Shown here one piece after another: positions 7,904 through 15,829 of a stretch of DNA of 23,459 nucleotides (position 1 is the first letter of the stretch; every line of letters starts with the position of its first letter). Source of the stretch: CAYNLG01 sp964397995 (GTDB lineage Bacteria; Planctomycetota; Phycisphaerae; FEN-1346); NCBI GenBank assembly GCA_964397995.1, contig CAYNLG010000060.1:1-23459 (forward strand), given 5' to 3'. Below the pieces are notes generated by a model, which saw only the letters and a program-made list of their open reading frames with translations, searched no databases and had not been told where the DNA came from. The position numbers and the translations under genes were made by a program.

Positions 7904-9862
7904 ATGACGCGACGACGCAACGCCCCGCGGGGCCGACTGTTCGGGACGCTGGCCTTGGCCGCGGTGGCTGTGGTTCTCGGTCTGGCCCTGGTCGGCCGGG
8001 CCGCTTCGCCGGCCGGCGACCGCCCGGTTTACCGCTCGCCTCAGGCCCTCGCCTACGCCCCGGATGGCCGGACGCTGGCCGTCTCCGACCGCACCGCCGG
8101 CGAACTCGTCCTCATGGACGCCGCGAGCCTGAAAGTGGCGCGCCGCGTCGCCCTTGAAGGCGAGCCGGAGGGGGTCGCCTGGCATCCCGACGGCAGCCGC
8201 GTCTGCGTCGCCGAGTGCGGCGCCGGCACCGTCGCCGAAGTGGACCCCAAGGCCGGCAAGGTCACGCGGCGGTTCGCCGTCGGGCCGCGCCCCGTCGGCC
8301 TCGCCATCGACGCGACGCGCGGCCTGCTGGTGGTCGCGAACCGCGGCACCGACACGGTGTCGCTGGTCGCCCTGGATACCGGCAAGGAGGCCGCGCGCGT
8401 CGCCGCACTGCCCGCGCCCGTTAGTGTCGCGGTCAGCCCCGAGCGGGGCCTGGCGATCGTCGGCCACCTGATTCCCGCGACGCCCGCGTCCGACCCGAAG
8501 ACGAGCGCCGCCGTCAGCTTGATCGCCCTGGAGACGCGGCAGCGCGTCAGTGACATCCGCCTGCCGCCCAACGGGGCGCTGGTGCGCGGCATCGCGGTCT
8601 CGCCGGACGGGCGGTGGGCCTACGCCGTCCACACCCTCGGCCGCACCACGCTCCCCACGACGCAGTTGGAGCGCGGTTGGGTAAACACGAACGCCCTGAC
8701 GATCCTCGACCTGGAGAGCCGCACGCGGTACGCGACGCTGCTCCTGGACCAGCTCAGCCAGGGGGCGGCCGACCCGTGGGGCGTGGCGGTCGTTCCGGAC
8801 GCCTCGACCCTCTGGGTCAGCCTCAGCGGCTGCCACCAGCTCGCCCGCATCGACCTCGCGCCGCTGCACGAGATGCTCGAGGGCACGCTCCCCGAAGGCG
8901 CGTTCGAGAAGACCGACCGCGGGTATCCGCGGACCCTCGGCCTCTCGACCACCTGGAAGGCCGTCAAGGCCGACCCCGCGAAGAACCGCGACCAGCTCAC
9001 GCACGACCTGGCGGCCCTGTACGGGGCCGGCCTGATCGACCGCCGCGACGTCGGCGGCCAGGGGCCGCGCGGCATCGCGGTCTCGCCCGACGGGTCACGC
9101 GTCGCCGCCGCCCTCTACTTCGCCGGCACCGTCGCCACGGTCGAGGGCGGGACGCACAACCGCGTCCAGACCGCGCCCGTCGGCGACCAGCCCGAGGCGG
9201 ACGCCGTCCGCCACGGTGAGAAGGCGTTCCACGACGCGACGCTCTGCTTCCAGCAGTGGCTCTCGTGCGCGACCTGCCACCCCGACGGCCGCGTCGACGG
9301 CCTCAACTGGGACCTCCTCAACGACGGCATCGGCAACCCGAAGAACACGCGGACGATGGTCCTGTCGGCCAAGACACCGCCCGTCATGTCCCTCGGCGTC
9401 CGCAGCCGCATGGAGGTCGCCGCCGAGGCCGGCTACCGGTTCATCCTCTTCCGCGAGCCCGACCCGGCCGACCTGGAGGCCACGCAGGCGTACCTGCGCG
9501 CCCTGCCGCCCGACGGGAGCCCATACCGCGCCCCCGACGGGTCCCTCACCGCCGAGGCGAGGCGAGGCAAGGCGCTCTTCGAGAGCAAGGAAACGGGCTG
9601 CGCCGAATGCCATCCGGCGCCGCTCTACACCGACCTCCGGAGCTACGACGTCGGGACGCGCGGCGAGCTGGACCGGGCCGACGCCTTCGACACGCCGACC
9701 CTCGTCGAGCTCTGGCGGACCGGGCCATACCTGCACGACGGCGCCGCCGTCACCGTCGAGGACGTTCTGACCAGCCACAACAAGGGCGACCGGCACGGCA
9801 AGACGTCGCAGCTCTCGAAGGAGGAGGTCGCGGCGCTGGCGGCGTTCCTGCGCTCGCTCTGA
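7904..9862 (+). CDS. YVTN beta-propeller fused to di-haem cytochrome c peroxidase/MauG-like domain
   Basis: A 652-residue exported protein. ATG 7904 is preceded by AGGGAGAAG (7890-7898) and begins an Arg-rich N-region with a hydrophobic segment (about 11-31), a signal peptide or anchor. Residues about 45-430 contain repeats of the YVTN/NHL propeller type (ALAYAPDGRTLAVSD, GVAWHPDGSRVCVAE, GIAVSPDGSRVAAAL). The C-terminal third carries two CXXCH sites, CATCH at 455-459 and CAECH at 566-570, plus TGPYLHDGAAVTVEDVL, typical of di-haem peroxidase/MauG-like proteins. Such proteins reduce peroxide or oxidise a partner in the periplasm; the substrate here is unknown. It follows the HzsA-like gene by 44 bases and is probably co-transcribed. 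The propeller may act as a docking or sensor domain, which is inference. Confidence 0.9.
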   Translation: MTRRRNAPRGRLFGTLALAAVAVVLGLALVGRAASPAGDRPVYRSPQALAYAPDGRTLAVSDRTAGELVLMDAASLKVARRVALEGEPEGVAWHPDGSRVCVAECGAGTVAEVDPKAGKVTRRFAVGPRPVGLAIDATRGLLVVANRGTDTVSLVALDTGKEAARVAALPAPVSVAVSPERGLAIVGHLIPATPASDPKTSAAVSLIALETRQRVSDIRLPPNGALVRGIAVSPDGRWAYAVHTLGRTTLPTTQLERGWVNTNALTILDLESRTRYATLLLDQLSQGAADPWGVAVVPDASTLWVSLSGCHQLARIDLAPLHEMLEGTLPEGAFEKTDRGYPRTLGLSTTWKAVKADPAKNRDQLTHDLAALYGAGLIDRRDVGGQGPRGIAVSPDGSRVAAALYFAGTVATVEGGTHNRVQTAPVGDQPEADAVRHGEKAFHDATLCFQQWLSCATCHPDGRVDGLNWDLLNDGIGNPKNTRTMVLSAKTPPVMSLGVRSRMEVAAEAGYRFILFREPDPADLEATQAYLRALPPDGSPYRAPDGSLTAEARRGKALFESKETGCAECHPAPLYTDLRSYDVGTRGELDRADAFDTPTLVELWRTGPYLHDGAAVTVEDVLTSHNKGDRHGKTSQLSKEEVAALAAFLRSL

Positions 9863-9886
9863 CCCAGCGGCAAAGCAATCCGCCCG

Positions 9887-9916
9887 TTGACGCCGACGGG
9901 GCAGGGCGGCCATACT
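9887..9916 (+). promoter_or_regulatory. Sigma70-like promoter before the SMP-30-like lipoprotein gene
   Basis: TTGACG (5/6 to consensus) at 9887-9892 and CATACT (4/6) at 9911-9916 are separated by 18 bases. The lipoprotein start codon lies 50 bases past the -10 element. This is the best promoter-like match noticed in the window, and it sits in a 104-base intergenic gap. Confidence 0.4.
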
Positions 9917-9966
9917 GGCCCGTGTCCCATGTCCGCCTGAGCCCTTGGAGCCGAAGGGGGACCCCG

Positions 9967-10911
9967 ATGCGAACGACCGCCGCCGTCCTGTGGACCCTCG
10001 CGCTGATCGTCGCCGGGTGTGCCGGCCCCGCGCCGGAGCCCGCCGAGCCGCAGCCCGCCGAAGGCGCGCCGGCAGCCGGCGGCCCGTCGGCAGGCGGTGC
10101 GCCGGACGAAGGCGCCTGGACCGCCACCGAGATTGCCGTGCTCGACGGTTTCGCCACGCCCGAGTCCGTCCAGGTCGACCCGGCGACGGGCGGCGCCTGG
10201 GTCTCGAACATCGCGACCGAGACCGAGGGCTACTGGGAGGCCGATGGCACGGGCTCCATCGCCCGGCTTTCGGCCGAGCCGGCCGTCGAGACGCAGTCGT
10301 GGCGCACGGGCGAGGGCGACGCGGCCCTCAACGCCCCGAAGGGCCTGACCCTCCACGACGGGACGCTCTACGTCGCGGACCTCACGCGCGTTGTCGCCTT
10401 CGATCCCGGGGGCGAGGCCGACGGCCGCGTGGTCGAGGTCGCCGGTGCCAAGATGCTGAACGACACCGCGACCGACGGCACGTCCGTCTACGTCTCCGAC
10501 ACCGCCACCGGCCGCATCCACCGCATCGTCGGCCCCGGTTCGCGGATGCTCAACGGCCCGACCGGGGTCAACGGCATCGCGTTTCACAAGGGGATGGTCT
10601 ACGCCGTGAGCTGGGACCTGCACGAGGTCTTCGAAATGGACGCCGGCGGCGCCCACGAGCCGAAGCCCCTTGGCCTCGCGGACCACTTCACCGCCCTCGA
10701 CGGCATCGTCATCCTCGACGACGGCACGCTGCTGGTCTCGGACTTCCGCGGCAACAAGGTCGCGGCAATCGACCCGGTCAAGAAGACGGTGCGGACGCTC
10801 ATCGAGCTGGAGAGCCCGGCCGATCTGGGCCTCGACCGCAAGCGGATGCGCCTTTACGTGCCGCAGTTCCTGAAGGACAAGGTGGTTGTCTACCGGCTCG
10901 AGAGGAAGTAG
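9967..10911 (+). CDS. SMP-30/gluconolactonase-like beta-propeller lipoprotein
   Basis: A 314-residue protein starting at ATG 9967 with a strong GAAGGGGGA ribosome site. It has a lipoprotein signal peptide ending in the lipobox VAGC, predicting lipidation of Cys18, followed by a Pro/Ala/Glu-rich linker to about residue 45. The rest resembles the SMP-30/gluconolactonase six-bladed propeller: FATPESVQVDPATGGAWVSN, LNAPKGLTLHDGTLYVADL, PTGVNGIAFHKGMVYAVS and GTLLVSDFRGNKVAAIDP. Family members include lactonases and non-catalytic binding propellers, and activity cannot be assigned here. It is probably membrane-anchored and faces the periplasm. Its 3' end overlaps the possible TTG start of the next, frameshifted small gene. 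Confidence 0.85.
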   Translation: MRTTAAVLWTLALIVAGCAGPAPEPAEPQPAEGAPAAGGPSAGGAPDEGAWTATEIAVLDGFATPESVQVDPATGGAWVSNIATETEGYWEADGTGSIARLSAEPAVETQSWRTGEGDAALNAPKGLTLHDGTLYVADLTRVVAFDPGGEADGRVVEVAGAKMLNDTATDGTSVYVSDTATGRIHRIVGPGSRMLNGPTGVNGIAFHKGMVYAVSWDLHEVFEMDAGGAHEPKPLGLADHFTALDGIVILDDGTLLVSDFRGNKVAAIDPVKKTVRTLIELESPADLGLDRKRMRLYVPQFLKDKVVVYRLERK

Positions 10912-11195
10912 GGCGATCGGCGCCGCCGTCGTGGCCTTGGCCTGCGCAATGCTGGCGGCGCGCTTTGCCGGCCACGTGCTCGTGAACCTGACGCGACCGG
11001 CGCAGTCGGGCCTGCTTCCGGGACCGCTCGCGAAGGAGGCCGGCGGCTACGGCTCGTGCCGCCCCCCGAAGGCCCGACTGCGGCAAGGCCCCGCCCGGCC
11101 CTGTCTTTGCCGACACCGGCGACCCGGTGGACATCTACGCGACGGACCGGGCGTACTGGCGGTCGCACTGGTGGCAACCGGTCGACGTCCGGTAG
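10886..11195 (+). pseudogene. Small membrane-anchored protein gene interrupted by a +1 frameshift
   Basis: Two partial reading frames join into one plausible product of about 102 residues. The first part (frame of TTG 10886) encodes a hydrophobic segment (AAVVALACAMLAARFAGHVL) and NLTRPAQSGLLPGPLAKEAGGYGS, with codons mostly ending in G/C. After about 11060 that frame loses its coding character. The frame one base further on then reads PDCGKAPPGPVFADTGDPV and ends YWRSHWWQPVDVR with TAG at 11193-11195, again with high GC at third positions. The junction lies between about 11060 and 11095, and the run of six C at 11062-11067 is the most likely site. Removing one C restores a single frame. It could be a sequencing or assembly error, a real mutation, or programmed slippage. 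The start is uncertain (TTG 10886 or GTG 10931). Function is unknown. It is the only content seen in the 362-base gap between its neighbours. Confidence 0.55.
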
Positions 11196-11273
11196 CGGAT
11201 TCCGGGAACCGCCGGCCGCCCGAGGGTGTCCAAGCCGGTAACACGCACGCCCTGGACCGGCTAGGAGCCCGCG

Positions 11274-12650
11274 ATGCGCCGCAGCCTCACCCCTCTTGTC
11301 TTGGCCGCCTGCCTCTTCGCGGGGCCCGCGCCGGCCGCGCGGGCCCGGAACGTCGACCTCGTGACGCTGCCCCCTCGCGACGCGGTCCAGCTCACGATCT
11401 ACAACGCCGAGGACCTGACGCTGGTGCGTGAGCGTCGGTCGATCACCTTCAAGAAAGGCCTGAACCGCCTCCAATTCTCGTGGGCGAACACGCTGATCGA
11501 CCCGACCAGCGTCCATTTCCGGCCGGTCGAGCACGATGACCGGATCGAAGTCCTCGACACGACCTTCCCGGCCGACCGGCCGCAGGTCCTCGTCTGGAAC
11601 GTCGAGTCCGAGATCGAGGGCCAGGTGCCCGTCGAGGTGCAGTACTTCACGTCGGGCATCTCGTGGGCGGCCGATTACGTGATGCTGACCGACCCCGGCG
11701 AGACGGCGATGGACCTGACGGGCTACGTGACGGTGACGAACCAGAGCGGGGAGGACTACGAGGGGGCCGAGGTGCGGCTGATTGTCGGGGTGGTGAACCT
11801 CGTCGAGAAGATCCGCGAGCTTGCTCAAGGCGGCATCGGGAGAGAACTGGCCGGCGGCATGTCGGCCAACGGCCGCAAGCTCGACCGGGACGCGGTCTAC
11901 TTGGGCCTTCAGCTCACGGTGGATGAGTGCGACTTCACGACGAAGAAGCCAAAAGCCCCGCCGCAGGTCATGAAGGAGGGCCTCTCGGAGTACTTCCTCT
12001 TCACGGTCGAGGGCACCCAGACCGTGAAGAACGGCTGGAGCCAGCGGATGCGGTCGTTCCGGGCCGAGGACGTGCCCTTCGAGATACTCTATCGCTACCG
12101 GGCGCACCAGTACGGCGATCGCCCGGTGAGGTTCTTTATCCTTGCCAACGACGAAGAACACAAGATGGGCGAATCGCCCCTGCCCGACGGCGTCATCCGC
12201 GTCTTCCGCCGCAACGAGCGCGACGGCCTGGGCTACTACACCACGCAATCGACGAAGTACATCCCGCTGAAGGAGAAGATCGAGCTCAACGTGGGCACCG
12301 ACGACGAGCTGGTCTACGAGCGGGTGATCTTCGACGTCGAGCGGGACGGCTTCATCTTCGACGAGAAGCCCCGCGTGCCGCAGGTGATCGGCTGGAACGA
12401 GCGGCAGACATGGCAGGAGGAGGTGCGGAACTACCGCGCCAAACCGGTCATCCTGGAGATCCGCCACCAGATTCCCGGCGACGTCGCGTTCGCTTTGGAA
12501 GACTCGCCCCGGGCCTACGACTACCGCACCGTCGAGTACACGGTGACGGTGAAGCCGGGGGAAACGCGGACGTGGACGAGCGCAGGCCTCTTCCGCCTCG
12601 GCCGCAACAAGAAACAGGACCGCGTCGAGATCGTCGCCCGCGCCCGCTAG
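11274..12650 (+). CDS. Exported DUF4139-like protein
   Basis: A 458-residue protein with a clear signal peptide (MRRSLTPLVLAACLFAGPAP, then ARA) and GGAG 7 bases before the ATG. From about residue 30 to the end it resembles the DUF4139 beta-rich domain (as in MuiA-like proteins): LTIYNAEDLTLVRERRSITF, YFTSGISWAADYVMLTDPGE, GYVTVTNQSGEDYEGAEVRL and, near the end, RTVEYTVTVKPGETRTWTS. The N-terminal DUF4140 part with its coiled coil, common in longer relatives, is missing, so this is a short version. The biochemical role of the family is not established; some members are linked to envelope or exopolysaccharide phenotypes. Its TAG stop shares the CTAG at 12647-12650 with the stop of the oppositely oriented radical SAM gene. 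Confidence 0.82.
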   Translation: MRRSLTPLVLAACLFAGPAPAARARNVDLVTLPPRDAVQLTIYNAEDLTLVRERRSITFKKGLNRLQFSWANTLIDPTSVHFRPVEHDDRIEVLDTTFPADRPQVLVWNVESEIEGQVPVEVQYFTSGISWAADYVMLTDPGETAMDLTGYVTVTNQSGEDYEGAEVRLIVGVVNLVEKIRELAQGGIGRELAGGMSANGRKLDRDAVYLGLQLTVDECDFTTKKPKAPPQVMKEGLSEYFLFTVEGTQTVKNGWSQRMRSFRAEDVPFEILYRYRAHQYGDRPVRFFILANDEEHKMGESPLPDGVIRVFRRNERDGLGYYTTQSTKYIPLKEKIELNVGTDDELVYERVIFDVERDGFIFDEKPRVPQVIGWNERQTWQEEVRNYRAKPVILEIRHQIPGDVAFALEDSPRAYDYRTVEYTVTVKPGETRTWTSAGLFRLGRNKKQDRVEIVARAR

Positions 12651-14437
12651 GCGTCGCCTTCAGCCTGGGCGAGGGCCGTCTCGTACTCCACCCACAGGGT
12701 GTCCCGCCGGGCGCCCATGTCGATCCGGTCCCAGGGCAGCACCTCGTCCCGGCCGCGCGCCCGGCACGCGTACGCCTCCGGGTCGACGCCGGCCTCGCGG
12801 AAGCCCGCCTCCCACGCCTCGGGCCGGAGGGTCTCGTCCCAGGCGTCGAACCGCGCCCCGGCCTTCCAGGCGTGGTAGACCGCCTCGGCCACGCGCCGGT
12901 CGCCGCGCGCCAGCACGCCTTCCAGCAGGCTCCGCTCGATGGTGTGCATCCGCAGGTTCAGCCGCTTGTCGCGCGTCGCTTCGCGCAGGGTCTGGTGGGC
13001 CGCCTCCAGGTACGCGCGCGTCGCCATCGGGACGAACTGGAGGGGCGTGTGGGGCTTGGGCACGAAATTCGAGACGGCGACATTGACCCGCCCGGGGCCG
13101 CCCTTCGTCTCGCGGCGGAGGCCGCTCAGACGCCGGGCCAGGGCAGGGATCGCCCGCAGGTCGTCCTCGGTCTCGCCCGGCAGGCCGATCATGAAGTAGA
13201 GCTTGATCAGGTTCCAGCCGCCTTGCCACGCCGCCCGCGCCCCGGCCTCCAGGTGCGCGTCGTCGACGCGCTTGCCGATGACGCGCCGGAGCGGCTCGCG
13301 CGCCGCCTCCGGCACCAGCGTCAGGCCGCTCTTGCGGACGCTGTTGAGGATGCGCGGCACGAGGTCGAGCTGGTCGGTCGTCGCCAGGCTCGGCAGGCTC
13401 AGGCTGATGCCGCGCGGGCCGAACTCCGCGTCCAGCGTCGTCAGGATCTGCTTCAGTTGCGGGTGGTCGCTCGAGGAGAGGCTGAGGAGGCTGATCTCGT
13501 CCTGGCCGGTGGCGGCGTAGGCGCGGCGGGCGATCTCGAGGACCCGCTCCGGGCTTCGCGTCCGCACCCGCCCCTTCGTGCATCCGGCGTGGCAGAACCG
13601 GCACCGCCGCGGGCACCCCCGCATGATCTCGATCATGATCCGGTCGTGAATCGCCTCGGTCACCGGCACCAGCGGCGCCTCCGGGAACGGCGCCGCGTCC
13701 AGGTCCGCCACCCGGGCCGCCCGCACCGCCTCCGGCGCCCCGTCGGCCGGCTCGAGCGCCGCGAGCGTGCCGCCCTCGTGCCAGCGCGGCGTGTAGAGGG
13801 CCGGGGCGTACAGACACTCGAAGGCCCGGGCGAGTTCGGCGACGCGCTCGGCGCGCGGCACGGCCGCGTCGCGCAGGTCCGCGTCGCAGAGCAGCACCTC
13901 CGGCAGGACCTCCTCGCCGTCGCCGACCAGCATCAGGTCGAAGAAGGGCGCCGTCGGCTCCGGGTTGTCGCACCCCGGGCCGCCCGCCACGACCAGCGGG
14001 TCGCCCTCGCCGCGCTCCGCCGCCCGCAGCGAAATGCCCGCCACGTCCAGCAGCTCCAGCACGTTCGTGTAGAGCATCTCGTATTGGAGCGAGACGCCCA
14101 CGACGTCGAAGTCGCGCACCGGCCGCCGCGATTCCCACGCGAAGAGCCCCAGCCCCAGCGCCCGCAACCGGTCGGCCGCGTCCGTCCACGGCACGTACGC
14201 CCGGTCCGCAAGCAACTCCGGCCGCCGGTTCACCGCGTCGTACAGGATCAGCGTCCCGAGATGGCTCATCCCGACCGCGTACGTGTCCGGGAACGCCAGG
14301 CACAGCCGCGCCCGCGCCCCCTCCCACGGTTTCTCGGCCGCGTTGGTCTCGCCGCCGACGTACTGGGCCGGGTTCTGGACGAACGGGAGCAGGTCGCGCG
14401 AGACGGCCTCCCCCAGGGTGGCGTTTGGATCGGGCAT
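12647..14437 (-). CDS. B12-binding-type radical SAM protein, TIGR03960-like
   Basis: A 596-residue protein from ATG 14437. The frame stays open to TTG 14494, but the ATG in MPDPNATLG fits better. The N-terminal half (about 1-250) is the cobalamin-binding-like domain of this family (FPDTYAVGMSHLGTLILYDA; VVGVSLQYEMLYTNVLELLD; GGPGCDNPEP; GDGEE). The radical SAM core starts at CPRRCRFC, with cluster Cys at 275, 279 and 282, and continues through LSLSSSDHPQLKQIL and KLYFMIGLPGETEDD. Related proteins are usually encoded beside a DUF2344 (TIGR03936) protein and ribonuclease G, which hints at an RNA-modification role. Neither partner is here, so function is open. It lies 70 bases after the RidA-like gene on the same strand and is probably co-transcribed with it. 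Confidence 0.9.
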   Translation of the reverse strand: MPDPNATLGEAVSRDLLPFVQNPAQYVGGETNAAEKPWEGARARLCLAFPDTYAVGMSHLGTLILYDAVNRRPELLADRAYVPWTDAADRLRALGLGLFAWESRRPVRDFDVVGVSLQYEMLYTNVLELLDVAGISLRAAERGEGDPLVVAGGPGCDNPEPTAPFFDLMLVGDGEEVLPEVLLCDADLRDAAVPRAERVAELARAFECLYAPALYTPRWHEGGTLAALEPADGAPEAVRAARVADLDAAPFPEAPLVPVTEAIHDRIMIEIMRGCPRRCRFCHAGCTKGRVRTRSPERVLEIARRAYAATGQDEISLLSLSSSDHPQLKQILTTLDAEFGPRGISLSLPSLATTDQLDLVPRILNSVRKSGLTLVPEAAREPLRRVIGKRVDDAHLEAGARAAWQGGWNLIKLYFMIGLPGETEDDLRAIPALARRLSGLRRETKGGPGRVNVAVSNFVPKPHTPLQFVPMATRAYLEAAHQTLREATRDKRLNLRMHTIERSLLEGVLARGDRRVAEAVYHAWKAGARFDAWDETLRPEAWEAGFREAGVDPEAYACRARGRDEVLPWDRIDMGARRDTLWVEYETALAQAEGDA

Positions 14438-14507
14438 AAGGGCACCACCGTACCGACCGGCGGGGCCGACGTCAAGCGAGCCGCCGACCCGCAACGGGGC
14501 GGCCGGG

Positions 14508-15686
14508 TTACCCGGGCGTGAACTCGACCAGCGAATCGAACTCGAAGAGCAGCTCGTCGCGGCAGACGTCGGCCACCACGACCACCGCCGGCATGTCCGC
14601 CAGACCCATCTCCCGGGCGACCGCCTCCCAGACGGGCGCGTCTTCCGCCCGCTTCAGGAAGACCGTCGCCTCCACCGTGTCGGCCAGCGACGCGTCCGCC
14701 CGCGCCACCAGGGCCTGGACGTTCTCGACGGTGCGGCGGATCTGGGCGGCGGCGTCGCCCTCGTGCAGGCTCGAGCCGGCCTCGTCGATGGCCGCCGTCC
14801 CCGAGACGAGCAGGTGCGCCACGTCCGGTTCCCGCACGAGCATCGCCCGCGAGAACGCCGACCCGTACTCGTACGCCTCGTTCTGCCGCGTGTTGCTCAC
14901 CGGCTCGACCGTCAGCGGCCCCGTCGGCACGACCGCCAGCAGGTCCATCGTGCAGGCGGCGCCCATGGGGTTGCGCCCGGCGATGCCGGTGCTGGCGGGC
15001 AGGGCGGGGCGGCCGGCGTCCCCGTCCTCAAAGAGGCCGTACGCCCGGTACCGGGCGTTCCGGACCGCGTTGAACGGCCCGTACCAATCGAGAATATCCG
15101 CCAGGTAGATCCACGTCCGCACCACGTGCCGGAACGCCGCCCCGTGCTGCTCCAGAATCCGCCGCGCCCGCTCGAACATCCGGTGCGCTTCCTGCGAGGG
15201 CGTGTCCACGGACCCCGACGGGTCGCCCAGGCCGTGCAGGTTCTGCAGCAGCAGGAACGTCGTCCCGTGCCGCGTCCACCCGTGGCCGCACACCGCCCCG
15301 TCGTCCTCGATGTTCCAGATGGCGTCCTTGTCCTCGGGCGGGCGGAGGGCATGGATCTGGACGCCGGCCAGGCCGTCGCCCCAGGGGGGGCGGCCCTCGA
15401 TCCACGTCACCGGCCGCTCCGGCTCGATCCCCGCCGCCGACAGCACCCGGTCCCGCGTCGCCAGCACCTCCGGCCGCACCGCCAGGCTCCCGAACAGCCG
15501 CTCGTGGACGATCCGCGTCCCGCTCTGCGTCAGCACCCCGGCGACCTTCCCGTACAGCGACTCGGCCGCGTCGGCCGGCGTCGCCTCCGGGTCGGCCACG
15601 GCGGCGGTCATGTGGACCTGGTCCTCGCCCACCGCCGCCGCGTGCACGGCCGCGATCCCGTTCCGGTATACGTCCCACTGCGTCAT
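14508..15686 (-). CDS. RidA/chorismatase-like (YjgF superfamily) protein
   Basis: A 392-residue protein from ATG 15686, with AGGAAGGG about 6 bases upstream. The C-terminal half (about 255-390) has the RidA/YjgF pattern: HLLVSGTAAID, RRTVENVQALVARADASLAD, VEATVFLKR and a final VVADVCRDELLFEFDSLVEF. The middle (about 150-235) also looks RidA-like: FERARRILEQHGAAFRHVVR followed by TWIYLADILDWYGPFNAVRN. Single-domain RidA deaminases have about 130 residues, so this long two-part form is closer in layout to FkbO/Hyg5/XanB2-type chorismatases. Whether it hydrolyses chorismate, deaminates imines or does neither cannot be decided from sequence alone. No signal peptide is seen, so it is cytoplasmic. 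The radical SAM gene follows downstream on the same strand. Confidence 0.75.
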   Translation of the reverse strand: MTQWDVYRNGIAAVHAAAVGEDQVHMTAAVADPEATPADAAESLYGKVAGVLTQSGTRIVHERLFGSLAVRPEVLATRDRVLSAAGIEPERPVTWIEGRPPWGDGLAGVQIHALRPPEDKDAIWNIEDDGAVCGHGWTRHGTTFLLLQNLHGLGDPSGSVDTPSQEAHRMFERARRILEQHGAAFRHVVRTWIYLADILDWYGPFNAVRNARYRAYGLFEDGDAGRPALPASTGIAGRNPMGAACTMDLLAVVPTGPLTVEPVSNTRQNEAYEYGSAFSRAMLVREPDVAHLLVSGTAAIDEAGSSLHEGDAAAQIRRTVENVQALVARADASLADTVEATVFLKRAEDAPVWEAVAREMGLADMPAVVVVADVCRDELLFEFDSLVEFTPG

Positions 15687-15712
15687 CCAGGCCCTTCCTG
15701 TGTCCCACCCGC

Positions 15713-15737
15713 CCCCGGGGATGCCGATCCCCTGGGG
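15713..15737 (-). promoter_or_regulatory. Strong stem-loop in the leader of the RidA-like gene
   Basis: Bases 15713-15722 and 15727-15737 form a 10-bp stem (CCCC+GGGGAT with ATCCCC+GGGG) with a single bulged T at 15733 and a 4-base loop. On the minus strand this lies 27 bases before the RidA-like start codon, just upstream of its ribosome site. It could affect translation or end upstream transcription; no T-tract is present. Confidence 0.35.
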
Positions 15738-15793
15738 TCAACCCGCCTAACGCGGGCACGTGACGGCGATTTCATCGGCCGTCCGGCGGGTGT

Positions 15794-15806
15794 GCCCTTA
15801 ACGGGC
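15794..15806 (-). terminator. Small hairpin after the PD40 cytochrome gene
   Basis: GCCC-TTAAC-GGGC forms a short 4-bp stem, 24 bases beyond the stop of the minus-strand propeller gene. A similar hairpin (CCCGC-CTAAC-GCGGG) lies at 15742-15756. Both lack T-runs, so termination is only a possibility. Confidence 0.2.
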
Positions 15807-15829
15807 CTGACGCGGAGACAGCGGCGGCG

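Noticed and set aside
15745..15802. GCCTAAC and CCTTAAC resembling integron attC core sites
   Set aside because: Both lie in the same orientation and there is no matching GTTRRRY partner. No integrase or cassette structure is present; they are loops of small hairpins.
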